Source: Leptolyngbya sp. 'hensonii'
GTDB taxonomy: Bacteria; Cyanobacteriota; Cyanobacteriia; GCF-001939115
Assembly: GCF_001939115.1 (NCBI RefSeq)
Contig: NZ_MQTZ01000049.1
Span: 48,339 to 112,338 of the forward strand
Length of the DNA stretch: 64,000 nucleotides
Direction: 5' to 3'
Part shown: in pieces, positions 17,487-26,603 of the stretch
Numbering within the stretch: position 1 is the stretch's first letter
Layout of the letters: every line of letters starts with the position of its first letter
Notes under the pieces: model-generated
The model's input: the letters and a program-made list of their open reading frames with translations, nothing else
Told to the model about the DNA's origin: nothing
Database searches by the model: none
Position numbers and translations under genes: made by a program

Positions 17487-18605
17487 TCACGGCAAGAACT
17501 GGCGTGCTTTCTGCTGTAGAAATAGCATACCAACCCCCCACAATCCCAACAGAGGCATCCCCTCTGGGACCGATTTTGGGGGTTCCGCTTCATCCCATCC
17601 AATGACATCAAATGCTAGCAGATCGAGATCAGTAACTTCTGCCAGTTCCCCAGGGGCGATCGTCGGGTCCATAATCCCTAGGCCCAGACTATCTTTCCAG
17701 TGACTGGATTGCTGGCCATCCCCAAAATCAGACCCCGTGGAGAATCCTCCCAGGGATGTAACCCCTTGATCCAGGGAAAAATACTTATCCCGATTGTCTG
17801 CCGTCCAATCCACGACCCCTGCAGTTGTGCTTTGGGTTGAATAACGGAATAGATCCAGCGGAGTGACAAACTGGAAAGCGTCATCGGAGAAAGGGCCATT
17901 GGGATTGGAGAGATTCGTATCCAGGGCCTCAACCCCACTGAGAAACCCCAGAGCGTGACCAATTTCATGAACCGCAATGCCAACAAAATCAAACACATCT
18001 AGCGTAATGCCATCACTCCGATCAAAATCCCAGTTGAACGCACTGCTAAAGGTGATACTGGCATCAATCGCCGTCCCATTGGCATCCAGCAGCCCCAGCG
18101 CTTTCGCATTCGCATTCGTCAGGCTAATCAAGCTATTATTCGTCCCACCATCATTATCCACATAGGGAAGCAGACTCCCAGGCCCCGCCGGATTATCGGC
18201 AGTTCCATTGATCAGCAGATCAATACTAGGGCCGTTGGCCAGGCTACTGACCGCGATCGCATCCTGATCCGAGGTTATATCGTCAAACAGGGCCTGCCTG
18301 AATGCCGTATAGGAATAAAGGGACTCGATCGAACTAGCCTGAGCCAGCACATCAGTCCCCAGGTCACTGAAGCCGATTTCGAGGTTGACGGTGACATCAT
18401 CCAAAAGGTATGAAGACCAGATCTGACCCGCAGCCTGAAAGCCAGCAAGGGCATTGGGATCAAGGGTGGGATCGTAGATGAAGTTAAAGGTGAGGGCTTG
18501 GACTCGTGTTGCCAGAACCGTCATTCCTGCCATCAGGGATAGGGACAACGCGGTCAATGTACTCAAAGATGCTGGTAGATGCAAACTGACGAGCGGTTTT
18601 TGCAT
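17487..18605 (-). CDS. Secreted metalloprotease with PEP-CTERM-like tail
   Basis: 372 residues. Signal peptide at ~1-37 (basic start, hydrophobic core, VQA cleavage). The zinc site is H213-E-I-G-H217-A-L-G-F-L-S-G, with a downstream Met-turn-like GIMDPT. This is the NF038122-type metalloprotease family of cyanobacteria. The C-terminus has the tripartite plan of exosortase substrates: VPEG, a hydrophobic helix (PLLGLWGVGMLFL), then a basic end. The motif is VPEG rather than VPEP, so sorting is uncertain. The third zinc ligand of classic metzincins (H/D at +10) is a serine here. Substrate unknown. Confidence 0.85.
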   Translation of the reverse strand: MQKPLVSLHLPASLSTLTALSLSLMAGMTVLATRVQALTFNFIYDPTLDPNALAGFQAAGQIWSSYLLDDVTVNLEIGFSDLGTDVLAQASSIESLYSYTAFRQALFDDITSDQDAIAVSSLANGPSIDLLINGTADNPAGPGSLLPYVDNDGGTNNSLISLTNANAKALGLLDANGTAIDASITFSSAFNWDFDRSDGITLDVFDFVGIAVHEIGHALGFLSGVEALDTNLSNPNGPFSDDAFQFVTPLDLFRYSTQSTTAGVVDWTADNRDKYFSLDQGVTSLGGFSTGSDFGDGQQSSHWKDSLGLGIMDPTIAPGELAEVTDLDLLAFDVIGWDEAEPPKSVPEGMPLLGLWGVGMLFLQQKARQFLP

Positions 18606-18671
18606 GGGCTCAACCCAGATTAATTCTATGTTGGCGGGAAAAATATAGCGGTTTTCTGCCCCCTGGAGGGT

Positions 18672-18687
18672 AGGGGCAGTGGCCCCT
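18672..18687. repeat. Perfect short inverted repeat
   Basis: AGGGGC-AGTG-GCCCCT, six pairs with a four-base loop, between the metalloprotease and leuB. No T run follows on either strand, so it is not a standard terminator. It may still mark the end of the leuB transcript. Confidence 0.4.
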
Positions 18688-18793
18688 CAGTGAAGGGTAA
18701 CTGGTTTTCCCCGTGACTTCACTTAAGTAAGAACCACCACATGCTGTCCTAATAGAATTGTGAAGCCAAGATTATCAAAAGATGATTAGAAAT

Positions 18794-19882
18794 TTATGAA
18801 ATAATCAGCTTCTGGATCAGGGCTGCGCCCATAGCCTTGCAACCCAATAAATTCTTGCCTTCGGACATAATATCTCCCGTCCGATCGCCCTGTTCCAGGA
18901 CCTGCAGCACCGCCTGTTCAATCCGATCTGCTGCTGCGGGTTGATTCAACCCATAGCGCAGCATCATCGCCGCACTCAGCACCTGGGCCAGAGGATTGGC
19001 CTTATCCTGCCCCGCAATATCTGGCGCAGATCCGTGCACCGGCTCATACACCCCAGGCCCCCTGGCCCCAAGACTGGCCGAAGGCAACATGCCAATACTG
19101 CCGGTCAGCATAGCCGCTGCGTCGGAAAGAATATCCCCAAACAGATTGCTGGTTACGATCGTGTCAAATTGTTTGGGCCAGCGCACCAGTTGCATGGCAG
19201 CGTTGTCCACATACAGGTGGGTCAGCTCCACATCGGGATAGTCGGACGCCAGTTGGGTGATCCGATCGCGCCAGAACTGGGACACCTCCAGCACGTTGGC
19301 CTTATCCACCGAACAGAGCTTCTTGCCTCGCTTCCGAGCTGTCTCAAAGGCCACACGACCGATACGATCGATTTCAGACTCGGTATAAGCCATGGTGTTC
19401 ACCCCCCGTTTCTCCCCAGACTCGGTGGCAAATACACCTCTGGGCTGGCCGAAGTAAATCCCACCCGTCAGCTCTCGCACCACCATAATATCCACCCCTT
19501 CCACCACCTCCCGTTTCAGGGATGAGGCATCGATCAGTTGAGGCAAAATTTTGGCCGGACGTAAGTTTGCGAACAGGCCCAAGCCCGATCTCAGCCCCAG
19601 CAAACCCGTCTCCGGGCGCAGGTGGCGGGGCAGGGTATCCCACTGATAGCCACCGATCGCTGCCAACAGCACCGCATCACTCCGACGACAGGTTTCCAGG
19701 GTGGCCGCCGGGAGGGGTTCCCCAGTAGCATCAATGGCTGCCCCCCCGATCAGGGCTTCCTGAAACTCAAACGTCAGGTCAAACTGCTGGCCGATGACCT
19801 GGAGCACATCCACGGCCACCGCCATAATTTCGGGGCCAATACCGTCACCGGGAAGCAATGTGATTCGATAGGGTTGGGTCAT
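18794..19882 (-). CDS. leuB: 3-isopropylmalate dehydrogenase
   Basis: 362-residue NAD-dependent decarboxylating dehydrogenase of leucine synthesis (3-isopropylmalate to 2-oxoisocaproate). Seen: [11 protein letters not shown] at the N-terminus, the substrate Arg loop ([19 protein letters not shown]), catalytic Tyr in [13 protein letters not shown], Lys in [16 protein letters not shown], metal-binding Asp in [14 protein letters not shown], and NAD-binding [14 protein letters not shown]. The start MTQPYRI at 19882 matches family length; an in-frame ATG at 19942 would add 20 unrelated residues. No other leu genes adjoin it. Confidence 0.96.
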   Translation of the reverse strand: MTQPYRITLLPGDGIGPEIMAVAVDVLQVIGQQFDLTFEFQEALIGGAAIDATGEPLPAATLETCRRSDAVLLAAIGGYQWDTLPRHLRPETGLLGLRSGLGLFANLRPAKILPQLIDASSLKREVVEGVDIMVVRELTGGIYFGQPRGVFATESGEKRGVNTMAYTESEIDRIGRVAFETARKRGKKLCSVDKANVLEVSQFWRDRITQLASDYPDVELTHLYVDNAAMQLVRWPKQFDTIVTSNLFGDILSDAAAMLTGSIGMLPSASLGARGPGVYEPVHGSAPDIAGQDKANPLAQVLSAAMMLRYGLNQPAAADRIEQAVLQVLEQGDRTGDIMSEGKNLLGCKAMGAALIQKLIIS

Positions 19883-20253
19883 AGATAACAATTCAAGGTG
19901 AGGTTTCGTCGTAAGCCTGTCCAACGGCGTTGCATGGAACACCTATGGGGATAAAGCGGTATCATAGCCCCAATTGAGATGGGTATCCGAGTGCTGCGAG
20001 AACTGATTTTAACGTGAGAAGGGATCCTAGGACTAGCGGCTGTGATCAGGAGACAGCAGGGCTAGACAGAGGCAAGACCTAGCCACTGACAAAATGCACC
20101 GAATTCTCGAACAGATGCTGGGCGTTCCAGGCGAGTTACAGGAAAGTCCACTGCAGCAACAGGAAGGCATCGATCGGCTGATTCGGTTGGATTGTTTCGT
20201 AGTACTTTGTACTATATTTGGCGAAGTTCACAGATTTTTGTTGTGAGATCACA
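19883..20253. other. Intergenic region upstream of leuB and the GNAT gene
   Basis: 371 bases, probably carrying the divergent promoters of leuB (minus) and the GNAT gene (plus). It contains a 50-codon reading frame (20094-20246) of unclear status and a GTA-N8-TAC palindrome at 20199-20212. No well-formed sigma-70 promoter is evident. Confidence 0.45.
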
Positions 20254-20733
20254 ATGCAAATTGAAGCATACACCCCCCATCATCTTGAGGCTGTTGTTCG
20301 GCTTTCGCTTCGGGCATGGACTCCAGTCTTTGATTCACTTCAGCGCATTATGAATGCTGATGTATATCAGGCGTTCTATCCCAATCAATGGCAAGTGCGT
20401 CAGCAAAAATCTGTTGAGGATGTCTGTGCTGCGGAAGACACGCAGGTATGGGTTGCGATCGATGGAGGCTCTACTGTGGGTTTTGTTGCTATAAAACTAC
20501 ACTCAGAAGACAGTATGGGTGAAATCTATATGGTTGCTGTCGATCCAGATTTTCAAGGTCACGGCATTGGTAGCGCTTTGATAGAATTTGCCTTAGCCCA
20601 GATGAAAGATGCTGGGATGTCTATTGCGATGGTTGAGACGGGAGGTGATTCTGGTCATGCTCCAGCACGTCACACTTATGAAAAGGCAGGTTTCGAGCTT
20701 TTCCCCGTGGCTAGATACTTTAAGGGGCTTTAA
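20254..20733 (+). CDS. GNAT family N-acetyltransferase
   Basis: 159 residues with the GNAT fold: strand-rich centre MGEIYMVAVDPDFQGHGIGSALIEFAL, where QGHGIG is the acetyl-CoA pyrophosphate-binding loop, and a C-terminal YEKAGFELF motif. Substrate not predictable. The ATG at 20254 starts the family-like sequence. Codon use (many GTT, CTT, GCT) is less GC-rich than neighbouring genes, which may point to a recent arrival. It converges with the CHAT gene. Confidence 0.85.
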   Translation: MQIEAYTPHHLEAVVRLSLRAWTPVFDSLQRIMNADVYQAFYPNQWQVRQQKSVEDVCAAEDTQVWVAIDGGSTVGFVAIKLHSEDSMGEIYMVAVDPDFQGHGIGSALIEFALAQMKDAGMSIAMVETGGDSGHAPARHTYEKAGFELFPVARYFKGL

Positions 20734-20772
20734 GCAGTATATTAATGCCGTTGGCATCGGATGGAACCTGAG

Positions 20773-23268
20773 CTACTGAGGATTCCCCATCAGGGTAAAA
20801 GCCGCCCAGGCTTTGGGGTCCGGATATTGTTTCAAGGTTTTCAACATGGCTTGCCGCATGGCCTGAGCCCGGTCAGGGTTTTGTAGCAGATTTCGATAGA
20901 ACTCGGTCATTAGAAAGGCCGTGGGTTCATCGGGAACCTTCCAGAGGGAGACCAGCACGGAGGGCACCCCAGCCGTGATCAAGGCGCGGGACAGGCCAAT
21001 CACCCCATCTCCTGTAGTATCCCCGCCACCTGTATCACAGGCACTCAGCACCACCAGTTCTGCCTGGGACAGGGTCAGCCCCAGAATTTCCTGGGTTGAG
21101 AGCAGGCCATCCTCACTGACAGAAGGTGCCAGGGCAATCGCCCCCGGAATTTCTGATTTCGCACCATCGACATAGAAATCGGTGAGCAGCCCATGGGTGG
21201 CCAGGTGAATGATGCGCGCCTGGGACAGCCGCTGTTTCACCAGAGCTTCCGTGGCCCGATCGCCCGTCAGGGCTTCGGTGTTCAGAAGTTTAGCGATGGT
21301 CTGCGCCTCTTTTTCAGCCCCTGGCAGACTGGTGAGCTGTTTGGCTGGACTGTTCAGGTCGAACTGGACGATCGGCATGGTGGGATTACCCACCACTAGC
21401 ATCTCCCCGGTCCGGGCAATAGCAGGGCGTTGGGGGGTTAACTGCAGAATCTGGATGGCCGGTGCGGTCAGAATTGTATGGCTCTCAATCAGGAATTTCC
21501 CGGCTTCATCCTGCAGCGCTGCGAAGGGAACCAGAAACAGATCCCGCTGGGGCATGAAAACAATCGGCTGCTTGGGATCTTCAGGCAACAGATCGGCGAT
21601 CGGCGCAATCAGAACCTGGTGGAGTTTTTGTAACTCTGGATTCACGACCGCCGCCGGTTGGAGGGTCGCTACCTCTGGCTGTTCCTGGAAGGAAAATCCC
21701 CGGGTATCCACCCCAATAGACAAGCGGACAGACTCAATCAGCGTGCTGAAGGAGACTGGCTTTGTCTCTGAGGGCAGCAGCTTCGTTTTCCCACGGGGCA
21801 GGGAAGCCGTGAGATTAACCCGGCGGAAAACCACTTTCCCAGAAGGTGGCACCACCCAGATGAAGAGTTCCCGATCCTCCCCTCGCCGCTTACCCTGGCG
21901 CAGAAACCGATCGTCCGTAATGATGGCATACTCCACCAGGGTCGCCTGGCGCTCTCTGGCAATCTGCTGAATTTGAGCCCTGTTGATCGGGGCAATGGGA
22001 AGCTGGGAGGTTGGGATTGCCCCCGCACCCTGCCCCCTGGTGCGACGGGATAACAACTCCACAAAAGCCCTAGCCCGACCCCGTTCGGCAGTTTCCAGAG
22101 CAGCCTCTGGTTGCTTAAGTGCCACCTGGATTTGCTGGAGTCGGCTGAAAATCTCCACCTGGGTATCGAAAATCGAAACTTTATCCTGATCTGTAAGATC
22201 CATGCGCAGGGAATCCAGGATGTCCAGAGCCGTCAGATACTTTTGCTCCGCCTCCGCCAGTTTGCCACTCTGCCACAGGGTATAGCCCCAGTTGTTTAGA
22301 GCCAGGGCTTCCGTGGCCCGATCGCCTACTGTTTTGACGACCTCCCAACTTTGTTGCTGGTATTTCAGGGCTTGCGAATATTGATTGAGAAAGAGATAGC
22401 TCAAGCCAATACTACCCAGGGCAACTGCCTCCAGTCGGCTATCTTTAATCGTTTGGGCGATCGCCAGCACCTGCTGATAGGAGTCAATCGCCTGAGCATA
22501 CTGCTTCTGGAACTGGGCGATCGAACCCAAACTGTTGAGGGCATTCGCTTTTACCTGTTGGAAGCGAATCTGATCCACAGCTCCCAGGCTTTTGTCTGCC
22601 AAACGCTCATTCCCGATCGCCAGACTCCGACGATACAGCCTGGCCGCATCCTCATACTGGCCCTGGCTGGAGGCAATCGTCCCCCGACTATTCAGCAACA
22701 GGGCCTGGTTCAACCGATCGTTCACCTGGGTTGCAAGGGCCAAGGCCTGACCGAGCAAGGCATCAGCGGCTTTGTAGTTGCCAAGTTGAATCTGAACATT
22801 GGCCAGATTAACCAGAATCTGACCAAGCCCCTGACGATCGCCCAGGGACTGTCGCAGGTCTCGACTGCGCTCGTAGGCGTTCATGGCCAGACTGTACTGA
22901 CCCCGCTCGTAGTAACTGACCCCCAGGTTGCCCCAGATATTGGCCTGAATCTGCTGATTACCCAACTTTTCCGCTAATTTCAGCTCCTGTTGAAAAGCCT
23001 CGATCGCCAGATTGTGTGCTCCCAGAGCCTGATAATTGAGACCGATGAGTTCCAGGCTCAGGAGTTCCCCTTGGGGATTTTGCTGCTGCCGGTACAGGTT
23101 GAGGGCCTGTTGCAGGCTAACGATCGCGGCCTCAAACTGTCGGGCCTGATACTGGGTGATTCCTTGCTGAAACAGTTGATCGGGGGAGAGGGTCTGAGCC
23201 TGGACGATCGTAGCCACTCCCAGCGCCAGCCCTCCCATGGCCATCCAACCCAGGTCAATCCGTTTCAT
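20773..23268 (-). CDS. Exported TPR-CHAT protease
   Basis: 831 residues. A signal peptide (~1-24, cleavage after VQA) is followed by about ten tetratricopeptide repeats (~28-400) and a C-terminal CHAT domain (~550-831). The caspase-like dyad is intact: H692 in HLATHG and C744 in LSACDTG, followed by the family motif GVPSVLVSLWKVPDEPT. CHAT domains are separase/caspase-type cysteine peptidases. The signal peptide places this one outside the cytoplasm. It follows the haemagglutinin-like exoprotein gene by 12 bases, so both are made from one message and the exoprotein is a candidate substrate or partner. Confidence 0.9.
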   Translation of the reverse strand: MKRIDLGWMAMGGLALGVATIVQAQTLSPDQLFQQGITQYQARQFEAAIVSLQQALNLYRQQQNPQGELLSLELIGLNYQALGAHNLAIEAFQQELKLAEKLGNQQIQANIWGNLGVSYYERGQYSLAMNAYERSRDLRQSLGDRQGLGQILVNLANVQIQLGNYKAADALLGQALALATQVNDRLNQALLLNSRGTIASSQGQYEDAARLYRRSLAIGNERLADKSLGAVDQIRFQQVKANALNSLGSIAQFQKQYAQAIDSYQQVLAIAQTIKDSRLEAVALGSIGLSYLFLNQYSQALKYQQQSWEVVKTVGDRATEALALNNWGYTLWQSGKLAEAEQKYLTALDILDSLRMDLTDQDKVSIFDTQVEIFSRLQQIQVALKQPEAALETAERGRARAFVELLSRRTRGQGAGAIPTSQLPIAPINRAQIQQIARERQATLVEYAIITDDRFLRQGKRRGEDRELFIWVVPPSGKVVFRRVNLTASLPRGKTKLLPSETKPVSFSTLIESVRLSIGVDTRGFSFQEQPEVATLQPAAVVNPELQKLHQVLIAPIADLLPEDPKQPIVFMPQRDLFLVPFAALQDEAGKFLIESHTILTAPAIQILQLTPQRPAIARTGEMLVVGNPTMPIVQFDLNSPAKQLTSLPGAEKEAQTIAKLLNTEALTGDRATEALVKQRLSQARIIHLATHGLLTDFYVDGAKSEIPGAIALAPSVSEDGLLSTQEILGLTLSQAELVVLSACDTGGGDTTGDGVIGLSRALITAGVPSVLVSLWKVPDEPTAFLMTEFYRNLLQNPDRAQAMRQAMLKTLKQYPDPKAWAAFTLMGNPQ

Positions 23269-23280
23269 GCTAGCACTCCC

Positions 23281-25875
23281 TCACTTGCAAGCCAGTTTTT
23301 CCGCATCCTCCTCGCCCCGGGCCTGACTAGAGGCGGTTGGAGGTGTTGCGGTGGCCCCATTGCTGACCTGCAGCAGGGTGCCATCATCAGCATCAGACCT
23401 GCGGCAGGCAGCCAGATCGGTGGTGGAGCCTTGTTGACGGGCCGATCGTTCAGCCGTGACCGCAGCCTGATCGACCACTGCCAGAGGAGAGGGTGAGGAG
23501 GGGGTGAATGTACTACTGAAGGAATTATTTTGGAGCAATACCAGCACATTAGGGGGAATGGATTTAGCAGCAAAGCCGATGCTTCCCTGCAGCCCACTTT
23601 GGGCCGGATCATTCGGGTTAAACGCCGTCCCCACGTTAAAGACCTTGTCCTGAGTCAGGGTAATACTGATCAGAACCGGGCCGGATGTCCCGACCTGAAT
23701 GATTTGAGGATCACCCGCAAAGCTGAGCTGGAATTTTGCCGGTGGAGGTGGCGTGGGCGGGGTCGTATCAACCACTCCTGCTGGAAAGGCAATCAGACTC
23801 ACGGGAGCAGGATTGCTATTTAAATCCTGAGGATTGTTAAACGGATTAATGGCCTTGAATTTTCCGGCTGTAATCGTGATCGTACTGTCCGTCACCTTAT
23901 TCGATTGTCCGGCGGAGATGAAGCCCTGATTGGTTGCTGTTCCCACCTGGACTGTTCCCTGGGGTGCGGAAACCACGACAGTCCCGCCAGACCCTGTAGA
24001 ACTCCCGGCGGCGGTGATGTTATTGAACGAGATGTTCCCACTGGTGCTGGAGAGGGAGACGTTGACAAAATTGGTAAAGACAAAGCTGCCGATGCTCTGG
24101 GCCGAGATATTGTTTTTGGCCGCCAGGGACAGGCTGCCATCGTTGGCGGTGAAGCTGCCTGCAGTGATGTTAACGGCTGAAATGGTGAGGCTGCGATCGG
24201 CCACGTTAATGGTGTCATTTAGACCATTCATGACAAAATTACCCACCCCATTGCCATCGGAATCGGCTTTGAAGGTAATGGTGCCTCCTCCATTATTGAA
24301 GTCCAAATTGTTATCGGCTAAATCTGCGATCGTAATGTCATTGGTGGCTTCCAGAATGACATTGGTGTTGCCAGCTAGCCCTTCCAGCTCTGATTCAAAG
24401 ATGACAGTTGGATCAACATCGGCACCCAAAACCTGCCCCAGATTACCAGAAGGCGAACCCACGAAAGAAGTACTGGCTGCATCGGCACTGTCATTCCCAT
24501 CATTGTTGCCATCCTGAATCAGGATATTGGCCGGGTCAAGCAGGAGGGTGCCGGTGATGCCATTGGCTGCGGTAGTATCCACCTTGCCTTTGAAGACCAG
24601 ACTCTGCTTGCCAGAGACTTCAACAAAGCCCCCATTACCAGACTGGGAACCACCTTTAGCTGCGATCGTGCCATAGAACTGGGTGCCCTGATCAGCCCAG
24701 ACAATCACCTTCCCCCCATTGCCAGTCTGAAGGGCATTCGCCGTAATCACAGAGTCTTGACTAACAAAAGTCTGACTGGCATTGGACACCGTTCCCTGTC
24801 CCTTAGCATCGCCACCAATCAAAATTGTGCCCCCACTGGGACCAGAGGCATCCAGTTGGGCACTCATCAGCCCTACCTTATCCCCTAGCAGGACAATCTC
24901 AGGGATAGTGCCAGAACTGAACTGCACCCCAGAAGCATCCGGTAGGGCCACAGAGATCTGGCCACTGACGATCGTGGTCCCTGCCGTGGTTGGGATGCCT
25001 ATGCCGGAACTAGTCAGGCTCACCGTCCCATCTGGGTTTACGGTCAACCCCGTCGCCTGAGCCATGCCAGTCCCCGTCAGCAGTTGCGGCAGAGCCAGCG
25101 GCATTAAGGGCGATGCCGGATCCAGGGCGGTTTTGGTCCCGATCGGCAACTCCAGACTTAACAGGCTGCCACTCTGGGTGATGCGAACCAGTCTTTCCCC
25201 AGGCACAGCGGCGATTGTCACCGTCCCGCCCGGTGCGGCGATCGTGCCCGTGTTCACCACCAACCCACCGACCAGCGTAATTTGAGATCCGGGTGACCCC
25301 GTTAGATTACCTGAATTGACAATCGCCCCCGATTGGGCAGTCGTGAAGGCAAACCCGTTGGGAGACCCTGTCAGGGTTTTGAGCGCATCCAGGCTGGTGT
25401 TCAGGCCAAACCACTGGTCTCCAAAACCAATTCCCCTGGCGGTGGTAGCCGTAAACGCCGCTGGCACATTCAGCGTTGCCGTGGGACCAAAGATAATTCC
25501 TGCCGGATTCATCAGATACAGGTTGGCATTACTCCCCGTCACCTGAATCAACCCGTTAATGATCGAGGGATCTCCCCCCGTGACTCGGCCCAGGATATTT
25601 TGAATTCCAGGATTGGCCAGGAAGTTGGCAACCTGCCCCTGGTCCAAACCGAACTGTTGAAAGCTCTGGAACAGGTTGGTTCCGGCCTCCTGCCCCCCAG
25701 TGATATTAATGACATTGCCGTTGAGGGTAACAGTCGTTCCGATGCCATCGGTTGCGGGGACGATCGGTTGGGCCATACCCGGACCAGGAGTCAGCATTCC
25801 CAGCGACAGCAGGAAACCCAGGAAGGATTTGGAGGGGAACAGGTTTTCCGGAAGTCTTGTGCTGCGTGGCTTCAT
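23281..25875 (-). CDS. Filamentous haemagglutinin N-terminal domain exoprotein (TPS type)
   Basis: 864 residues. Signal peptide ~1-35 (ending GMAQ), then a TPS secretion domain (GTTVTLNGNVINITGG to NLYLMNPAGIIFGPTATLNVPAAF), with NPAG where NPNG is usual. A long repetitive Ser/Thr/Gly/Asn-rich beta-helix follows (~200-700). The C-terminal ~100 residues are different: Pro-rich, then a charged tail with two cysteines ~40 residues apart (one in LAACRR, one at the extreme C-terminus). TPS exoproteins are exported by a TpsB barrel, which is not in this window. First gene of a two-gene unit with the TPR-CHAT protease. Likely a cell-surface or shed adhesin-like protein. Confidence 0.9.
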   Translation of the reverse strand: MKPRSTRLPENLFPSKSFLGFLLSLGMLTPGPGMAQPIVPATDGIGTTVTLNGNVINITGGQEAGTNLFQSFQQFGLDQGQVANFLANPGIQNILGRVTGGDPSIINGLIQVTGSNANLYLMNPAGIIFGPTATLNVPAAFTATTARGIGFGDQWFGLNTSLDALKTLTGSPNGFAFTTAQSGAIVNSGNLTGSPGSQITLVGGLVVNTGTIAAPGGTVTIAAVPGERLVRITQSGSLLSLELPIGTKTALDPASPLMPLALPQLLTGTGMAQATGLTVNPDGTVSLTSSGIGIPTTAGTTIVSGQISVALPDASGVQFSSGTIPEIVLLGDKVGLMSAQLDASGPSGGTILIGGDAKGQGTVSNASQTFVSQDSVITANALQTGNGGKVIVWADQGTQFYGTIAAKGGSQSGNGGFVEVSGKQSLVFKGKVDTTAANGITGTLLLDPANILIQDGNNDGNDSADAASTSFVGSPSGNLGQVLGADVDPTVIFESELEGLAGNTNVILEATNDITIADLADNNLDFNNGGGTITFKADSDGNGVGNFVMNGLNDTINVADRSLTISAVNITAGSFTANDGSLSLAAKNNISAQSIGSFVFTNFVNVSLSSTSGNISFNNITAAGSSTGSGGTVVVSAPQGTVQVGTATNQGFISAGQSNKVTDSTITITAGKFKAINPFNNPQDLNSNPAPVSLIAFPAGVVDTTPPTPPPPAKFQLSFAGDPQIIQVGTSGPVLISITLTQDKVFNVGTAFNPNDPAQSGLQGSIGFAAKSIPPNVLVLLQNNSFSSTFTPSSPSPLAVVDQAAVTAERSARQQGSTTDLAACRRSDADDGTLLQVSNGATATPPTASSQARGEEDAEKLACK

Positions 25876-25973
25876 AGGATTGGCCTGTGGTGTTGGTAGT
25901 AGGGACTAGACGTTTTGCCAGAGGAATTACACGGATTTGCCTTACCATCTAATACCAGATCATGGCACAGCTC

Positions 25974-26591
25974 TCAGGAATTCCGCTGAAAATAGGGCAG
26001 CTCCTCAGTCCTGATTACCCCCGATCGTAAAATTTCCCATCCTGTCCCGGTCCAGCGGACCACGGTTGAAGGCACCCCAGAGGCTCTATCTGCGGGCATT
26101 AGCTCCCCCTCCAGGGGCGTCAGCACCTGGGGAAACTGGGCTGCAATCTCGGCCATGGTTTCCAGCGCAGGCTGGCCCGATCGATTGGCGCTGGTGGTGG
26201 CCAGGGGACCGGTCCCTGCCAGAATCTGACGGGCTAGTTCGTGATGGGGGACCCGGATGCCGATCGTGGTGGGGTCCGTTGGGTTCATGGCAGCAGGTAC
26301 CAGGGAACTGGCCGGGAGCACCAGGGTCAGGGGACCGGGCCAGTATTGGGCAGCTACCTGTTCCCATAACTGCTGCTCTGCCGAACCGCCCTGGACATAG
26401 GGCCACAGATCGGCGGGAGATGCCCCCATGAGAATCAGGGGCTTGCCGCGATCGCGCTGTTTGGTTGCAAAAATCAGATCGGCCCGATCGGGTCGGCTGG
26501 CTAGCGCAGGGACTGTATCTGTTGGAAAGCTGATCACGGCTGTACCTGCTTGGGCTGCAGCGATCAGGTCTATAATTGTCACTTGGGGCAT
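25974..26591 (-). CDS. tsaC: L-threonylcarbamoyladenylate synthase
   Basis: 205-residue YrdC/Sua5 domain enzyme that makes threonylcarbamoyl-AMP from threonine, bicarbonate and ATP for the t6A37 modification of ANN-decoding tRNAs. Visible: AVISFPTDTVPALASRPD, KQRDRGKPLILMG, WPGPLTLVLPAS, IGIRVPHHE, and TSANRSGQPA with the STVV motif. The short form lacks the Sua5 C-terminal domain. Start MPQVTII at 26591 leaves 12 bases to the divergent EndoU-like gene; ATG at 26615 would overlap it. The promoters of both genes must therefore lie inside each other's coding sequence or be very compact. Confidence 0.92.
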   Translation of the reverse strand: MPQVTIIDLIAAAQAGTAVISFPTDTVPALASRPDRADLIFATKQRDRGKPLILMGASPADLWPYVQGGSAEQQLWEQVAAQYWPGPLTLVLPASSLVPAAMNPTDPTTIGIRVPHHELARQILAGTGPLATTSANRSGQPALETMAEIAAQFPQVLTPLEGELMPADRASGVPSTVVRWTGTGWEILRSGVIRTEELPYFQRNS

Positions 26592-26603
26592 GGGGGTTAA
26601 CTG

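Noticed and set aside
18941..19525. 194-codon open frame antisense to leuB
   Set aside because: Sequence is the complement of conserved leuB motifs; no independent coding evidence.
20199..20212. GTA-N8-TAC palindrome resembling an NtcA site
   Set aside because: No TAN3T -10 element at the expected ~22-base distance downstream, and the motif is short enough to occur by chance.
22351..22977. 208-codon open frame antisense to the TPR-CHAT gene
   Set aside because: Mirror frame of a repetitive GC-rich gene; no domain, and the opposite strand encodes a clear TPR protein.
24519..25899. Several long open frames antisense to the TPS exoprotein
   Set aside because: Repetitive composition of the sense gene keeps antisense frames open; none resembles a protein family.
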